Shown: in pieces, positions 60,909 through 64,000 of the stretch
How the letters are laid out: each line of letters begins with the position of its first letter
How positions within the stretch are numbered: the stretch's first letter is position 1
NCBI RefSeq assembly: GCF_007859935.1
Contig: NZ_SJPO01000001.1
Location: 62,001 to 126,000 of the forward strand
Reading direction: 5' to 3'
DNA from: Posidoniimonas polymericola
Lineage (GTDB): Bacteria; Planctomycetota; Planctomycetia; Pirellulales; Lacipirellulaceae
Length of the DNA: 64,000 bases
Program-made: the position numbers and the translations under genes
Notes under the pieces: generated by a model
Databases searched by the model: none
The model's input: only the letters and a program-made list of their open reading frames with translations
What the model was told of the DNA's origin: nothing

Positions 60909-61526
60909 TTAATTCGCTGCCTTGTGGTGCCCCTCCCACAAACTTTGGGCAAGCCGGCAAAAAGCGTGGAAGCGTTGTTCGCTGGCAAACGCCCGCAGGG
61001 GCAGCGCGATCGGCATATGAGACTGATAGAACAGGAACAGGTAGTCGTCGTTCCACCGGACACGTTTGATCTTCTGCCACGAGATCCGCGTCTTGACCAG
61101 CGTCGTGTCCAGAGCGACTCCCCAGGTGTCGAGCGTGATCAGCGAGGGGTCGTCATCCAGCGTGATCACGTCCTGCTTGATGAGCGTGCGGACATTCGCT
61201 TTGATCATCCGGGCGGCGACCCGCGGGAACATCAGCGCACCGAGCAAAAAGCCCAACCCAAGGAGAATGTAGACGAATGCGACCGCTGTTTCTGCCAGCA
61301 TCAGCAGACCCATCGCCAACGCCAGGACGCCGACAATCGTGAACATGATCCGCGGCCTACGGTGCACGGCGTTCATTTCGGGGCTGTTGCGGGCGTTGTA
61401 TGCAGCCGCCGCGAGGTGGTCCTCTTCGAGCGTGTGCACACTCACCGTCTGCGGCGGACTGAGCTCGGCGCCGGCATCGGTCAACGTCTGCTCTGACGGT
61501 GTAGCGTAAGGGTTGGGATCGCTCAT
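60909..61526 (-). CDS. YcxB-like membrane protein, NPYATP N-terminus (first copy)
   Basis: 205 aa. Begins MSDPNPYATPSEQ. Two membrane segments occupy about residues 60-102 (MFTIVGVLALAMGLLMLA, VAFVYILLGLGFLLGALMF). The cytosolic C-terminal domain is YcxB-like: LITLDTWGVALDTTLVKTRI, then SWQKIKRVRWNDDYLFLFYQ and MPIALPLRAFASEQRFHAFC. YcxB-like domains are small beta-rich modules of unknown function. It is a paralogue of the next gene upstream (61567-62223), separated by 40 bases and probably co-transcribed with it. Antiparallel to the helicase and exonuclease genes around it. Confidence 0.82.
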   Translation of the reverse strand: MSDPNPYATPSEQTLTDAGAELSPPQTVSVHTLEEDHLAAAAYNARNSPEMNAVHRRPRIMFTIVGVLALAMGLLMLAETAVAFVYILLGLGFLLGALMFPRVAARMIKANVRTLIKQDVITLDDDPSLITLDTWGVALDTTLVKTRISWQKIKRVRWNDDYLFLFYQSHMPIALPLRAFASEQRFHAFCRLAQSLWEGHHKAAN

Positions 61527-61566
61527 TTAACGTTCACGGGGTGAGCCGGTGGTATTGCAGGTCGGA

Positions 61567-62223
61567 TCAGCTGGCGGCGGGCAGTGCTACTGGGGTAGTC
61601 TCGTCCTCGTGGTGCTCTTCCCACAACCGCTTCGCCAGCCGGCAGTAGCCGTCGAAGTGCTCCTCGCTGGTAAACGCCTTGCCCGGGATCACGATCGGCG
61701 TGCTCGGCTGCACGTACAGCAGCAGGTGATCGGCGGTCTGCACGACCCGCACCACCTTGGGCCAGCCGATCTGCGAGCGGATCATCGGCTCCTCGGTCAC
61801 GACGCCCTCGGCCGAAACTACGCACCGCTGGTACTCGTCCTGCATTGAGATCACGCCGCTCTTGATGTACGCCCTGGTGCGGGCGCGGGTTTGCCGGCGG
61901 GCAAATTGCTGGTACGTGGCGGCGCGATACAAGAAAAAGAAGCCAACCCCGGTCGGCGCTGCGATCATCGAGCTGAAGTTGTTGTTGTTGAGCCGGGCCA
62001 GCCACAATGCCAGCAGGCAGGCCACGCCGCCGATCACGAGGTACAGCAAACGCCGCTTGTGGTGCAGCGCAGCGATCTCCGGAACACGCGACGCCGTCTG
62101 CTGCATCGCCGCGATAAGGTCATCCTCGACCAGCAGGTAGCGGATCTCCTGCGGCGGCTCGAGCTCAACCGCCGGGCCGGGCGTCCGCTCGGCCGGCGAC
62201 GCGTAGGGGTTGGGCTCGCTCAT
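61567..62223 (-). CDS. YcxB-like membrane protein, NPYASP N-terminus (second copy)
   Basis: 218 aa. Starts MSEPNPYASPAERTPG, as does its paralogue (61526). Membrane segments about 80-115 (LLYLVIGGVACLLALWLA and SMIAAPTGVGFFFLYRAA). The C-terminal YcxB-like part has VSAEGVVTEEPMIRSQIGWP, then VVRVVQTADHLLLYVQPSTP and IPGKAFTSEEHFDGYCRLAK. The MSxPNPYAxP start is shared by many planctomycete membrane proteins and may be a localisation or partner tag (inference). It is the first gene of this two-gene minus unit, starting next to a composite inverted repeat. Confidence 0.82.
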   Translation of the reverse strand: MSEPNPYASPAERTPGPAVELEPPQEIRYLLVEDDLIAAMQQTASRVPEIAALHHKRRLLYLVIGGVACLLALWLARLNNNNFSSMIAAPTGVGFFFLYRAATYQQFARRQTRARTRAYIKSGVISMQDEYQRCVVSAEGVVTEEPMIRSQIGWPKVVRVVQTADHLLLYVQPSTPIVIPGKAFTSEEHFDGYCRLAKRLWEEHHEDETTPVALPAAS

Positions 62224-62282
62224 CGCAATTCCCGGGGGGTGCTATCGCCGCCGATTCTAGCACAGCCGCCGTAGTGCGCGAG

Positions 62283-62475
62283 TTGAAAACGGGGACTGGC
62301 TCGAAGCGGAGTGGGTGCTGGGCCTCTCGGTCGGCGTCCGATCCGCCGTGCCTGTCCCTGTTTTCAACGGACCAGTAGCGTCCACCACTTGAAATGGGGA
62401 CAGGCACACGACCGCCGCGACGCCGAATGCAGGGCGTCGGTTCGCTCGGCGGTCGAGAGCCAGTCCCCGTTTCAA
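62283..62475. repeat. Composite nested inverted-repeat element (family R4)
   Basis: Outer arms 62283-62302 (ttgaaaacggggactggctc) and 62457-62475 match as reverse complements apart from one extra A. Inner arms 62348-62367 (gtgcctgtccctgttttcaa) and 62389-62407 match with single changes. All four arms share a gaaa.ggggac.ggc core. Non-coding, about 200 bases, between the YcxB-like start and the exonuclease gene. Such modules resemble REP/RAYT-associated repeats (inference). Confidence 0.7.
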
Positions 62476-62544
62476 GCTCCCGACCGGATGGGGTGCTTCG
62501 TAGCCGGTATACGCTCGACTCGCCCGGGGCGGTACAATTTCGCC

Positions 62545-63375
62545 ATGCTCAGCGACTCGCTCCGCCAACGGCTCGAAGCCCTCAACCGCGACCGGCTGCC
62601 TGCTGTGCCGGCGCGGCCAAGGCCAGTAGCTGCTCCTCCGCAACGCGCGGCGGAGCTAACGACACTTCATAGTCCTAGGGTTGAGGGCAGCGCTGCGATC
62701 GAAGCCACCGAGTTCGGCGAGCACGCGCTGTACACGCTCCCAGTGGCTGAGCTCTGGCCCAAGGGGCCCGGACTCGTTGCGGGCCGATTGGAGCACCTGA
62801 GCCAACAGCCGCTCGAAGGCGAGCTCGGCGAGCTGGTCCAGGCGATGCCGGGCCGGGTCGCGCTGCTCGACCTGGAGACCTGCGGCCTGTCTGGGGCGGC
62901 GCTGTTCCTAGTCGGCCTGCTGCGGTGGGTCGACAATGAGCCGACGGTCGAGCTGCTGTTCGCCCGTAGCTACGCGGAGGAGGCCGCGGTGCTGGCCAGC
63001 CTGTGGCGCAGACTCAACGACATCGACGTGCTGGTCACCTTCAACGGCAAGAGTTTTGACTGGCCGATGGTGGTCGACCGCTCGCGGCGTTATCTGCTGC
63101 ACAAGAAGCTCGAGCTGCCGACGCCCCGGCATGTCGACATGCTGCACCACGCGCGGCGGAAGTACAAAGCGGTGCTGCCCGACTGCAAGCTGCAGACCAT
63201 CGAGAGCCAGGTCTGCCGCCGGCCCCGCGGGCCCGACATCCCCGGCAGCCAGATCCCCGCGGCGTACGACAACTATGTCCGCACCGGCCGCGACGACGAG
63301 ATGCGCCAAGTGCGGCAGCACAACGCGCTCGACTTAGTGACGCTGCTCGACATCACAATGCGCGTGGCAAGCTAA
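62545..63375 (+). CDS. Ribonuclease H-like exonuclease, MrfB (YprB)-like
   Basis: 276 aa from the ATG at 62545. The DnaQ/RNase H-like nuclease fold carries motif I ALLDLETCGLSGAALFLVGL (DxE metal ligands, about residue 112), motif II VLVTFNGKSFDWPMV (Asp of FNGKSFD), HVDMLHHARRKYKAVLPDCK, and motif III-type QHNALDLVTLLDITMRV (His and Asp). The N-terminal 100 residues (TTLHSPRVEGSAAIEATEFG, then EHALYTLPVAELWP) recall the YprB N-terminus. It is shorter than Bacillus MrfB, which has an extra C-terminal TPR region. It should act with the MrfA-like helicase at 58379-60793 in repair of DNA adducts; this is inferred from the Bacillus pair. Confidence 0.85.
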   Translation: MLSDSLRQRLEALNRDRLPAVPARPRPVAAPPQRAAELTTLHSPRVEGSAAIEATEFGEHALYTLPVAELWPKGPGLVAGRLEHLSQQPLEGELGELVQAMPGRVALLDLETCGLSGAALFLVGLLRWVDNEPTVELLFARSYAEEAAVLASLWRRLNDIDVLVTFNGKSFDWPMVVDRSRRYLLHKKLELPTPRHVDMLHHARRKYKAVLPDCKLQTIESQVCRRPRGPDIPGSQIPAAYDNYVRTGRDDEMRQVRQHNALDLVTLLDITMRVAS

Positions 63376-63377
63376 AT

Positions 63378-63495
63378 ACTCCCTCCCCCCATGGGGGAGG
63401 GTCGGGGTGGGGGCGCCCCGGCTATGGGAAAAGCGGTGGGGAACCTTGTACCTGGCTCACCCCCACCTTAATCCTCCCCCACAGGGGGAAGAGGC
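63378..63495. repeat. Two C-rich/G-rich intergenic palindromes (family R1)
   Basis: First hairpin 63378-63412 (actccctcccccc / atgggggagg). Second, 63466-63492, reads ttaatcctcccccacagggg. They lie in the convergent gap between the exonuclease gene and the regulator gene, possibly acting in transcription ending from both sides. Confidence 0.65.
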
Positions 63496-63501
63496 AAGAC
63501 G

Positions 63502-64000
63502 CTACTTCCCGCGCGCCACGGCCTGGTCTTCCAACCCCAGCCGCTTCATCTTCTTGTAGAGCGTGGTGCGGTTGATGCCGAGCTCGTCGGCGGTCTGGTT
63601 GCGATTCCAGTCGTTCTTCTCGAGCACCTCGCGGATGATCTGACGCTCGGGGCCCTCGAGGGCCTCCTTGAGCGTCTTGCCGCTGAAGCTGGCGGGAGCC
63701 GACAACCCGCGGCCGACCCGCATGTCGGGCGGCAGGTCGGGGGCGTCGATGGTCTCGCTCTTGCCGAGCAGCGCCGAACGCTCGACCACGTTCTGCAGCT
63801 CACGCACGTTGCCGGGCCAGCCGTAGCTCTGCATCACGGCGATCGCGTCGTCGGTGAAGCCGGTGATGTTGCGGCCCGAGTCCTCGCAGACCTCCTTGAG
63901 GAACTTGTGGGCCAGCACCGGGATGTCGCTGACGCGGCCGCGCAAGGGCGGCAGCTCGATGTTGATCACGTTGATGCGGTAGTACAGGTCCTGGCGGAAC
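63502..64000 (-). CDS. Sigma54-interacting transcriptional regulator (C-terminal part, cut by window end)
   Basis: Only the last 166 residues are visible; the frame stays open past 64000. The visible part starts FRQDLYYRINVINIELPPLR, which is the end of the AAA+ sigma54-activation domain. YGWPGNVRELQNVVERSALL (about 75 residues further on) is the typical WPGNVREL segment. The C-terminus is a Fis-type helix-turn-helix (QTADELGINRTTLYKK). It therefore activates sigma54 promoters by ATP hydrolysis. Whether it has a receiver, PAS or other N-terminal input domain cannot be seen. The stop at 63502 is normal. Confidence 0.92.
   Translation of the reverse strand, partial: FRQDLYYRINVINIELPPLRGRVSDIPVLAHKFLKEVCEDSGRNITGFTDDAIAVMQSYGWPGNVRELQNVVERSALLGKSETIDAPDLPPDMRVGRGLSAPASFSGKTLKEALEGPERQIIREVLEKNDWNRNQTADELGINRTTLYKKMKRLGLEDQAVARGK

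Overview
The window is GC-rich chromosomal DNA that most probably comes from a planctomycete (order Pirellulales, possibly family Lacipirellulaceae). This is inferred from content, not from any database match. The pointers are exported proteins ending in PEP-CTERM-like anchors, a dockerin-tailed SGNH hydrolase, a CotH/DUF4956 pair, a BBP2-type porin, membrane proteins starting MS(D/E)PNPYA(T/S)P, a TadE/TadE/TadG operon with a VWA domain, and many short GC-rich intergenic palindromes. High GC leaves long spurious antisense frames almost everywhere. I found no rRNA, tRNA or CRISPR array.

Layout. 0-1.3 kb: two exported proteins of unknown function. 1.3-4.4 kb (minus): a compact fatty-acid module (two hot-dog dehydratase-like proteins, a long acyl carrier protein, a FabF-type synthase) behind a good sigma70-like promoter at 4500-4528. 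5-12.6 kb: a membrane protein, an exported SGNH hydrolase, DUF4956, CotH kinase, a DnaJ-LRR fusion, DUF3050 and a SpoU methyltransferase. 13.1-17.3 kb: peptide-type ABC transporter genes (binding protein and two permeases, no ATPase), two of them carrying unusual inserts. 17.5-20.3 kb: four tandem zinc-ribbon/PilZ-like genes in the order A1-B1-A2-B2, the last overlapping a convergent PEP-CTERM-type gene. 21-31.4 kb: housekeeping and exported enzymes (alpha/beta-hydrolase-like, SDR, SGNH-dockerin, M20 peptidase, methyltransferase, RdgB, DedA, ApbE). 31.4-34 kb: a Sfp-type phosphopantetheinyl transferase and ilvN-ilvC. 34.4-41 kb: pectate lyase-like protein, two small proteins, a KAP-like membrane NTPase, phosphofructokinase and an HGSNAT-like acyltransferase.

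41-50 kb looks accessory. A decayed IS3-type transposase end (41.5-41.7 kb) and a shorter IS4-type end (49.6-49.8 kb) bracket two orphan genes and a same-strand cassette: small protein, PTS Enzyme I, zinc-ribbon protein, GT4/toroid fusion, GH130 enzyme. 50-58 kb: two paralogous CCFG-motif proteins, the Tad pseudopilin/VWA operon with a terminator, a porin, and a paralogue of the first gene in the window. 58.4-63.4 kb: a MrfA (YprA)-like helicase and a MrfB (YprB)-like exonuclease, adjacent in Bacillus but here separated by two opposite-strand YcxB-like genes and two palindromic elements. The window ends inside a sigma54-type regulator.

The points most worth follow-up are the A-B-A-B zinc-ribbon/PilZ array, the EI/GT4/GH130 cassette between IS remnants, the split MrfAB pair, and the families of dispersed intergenic palindromes.
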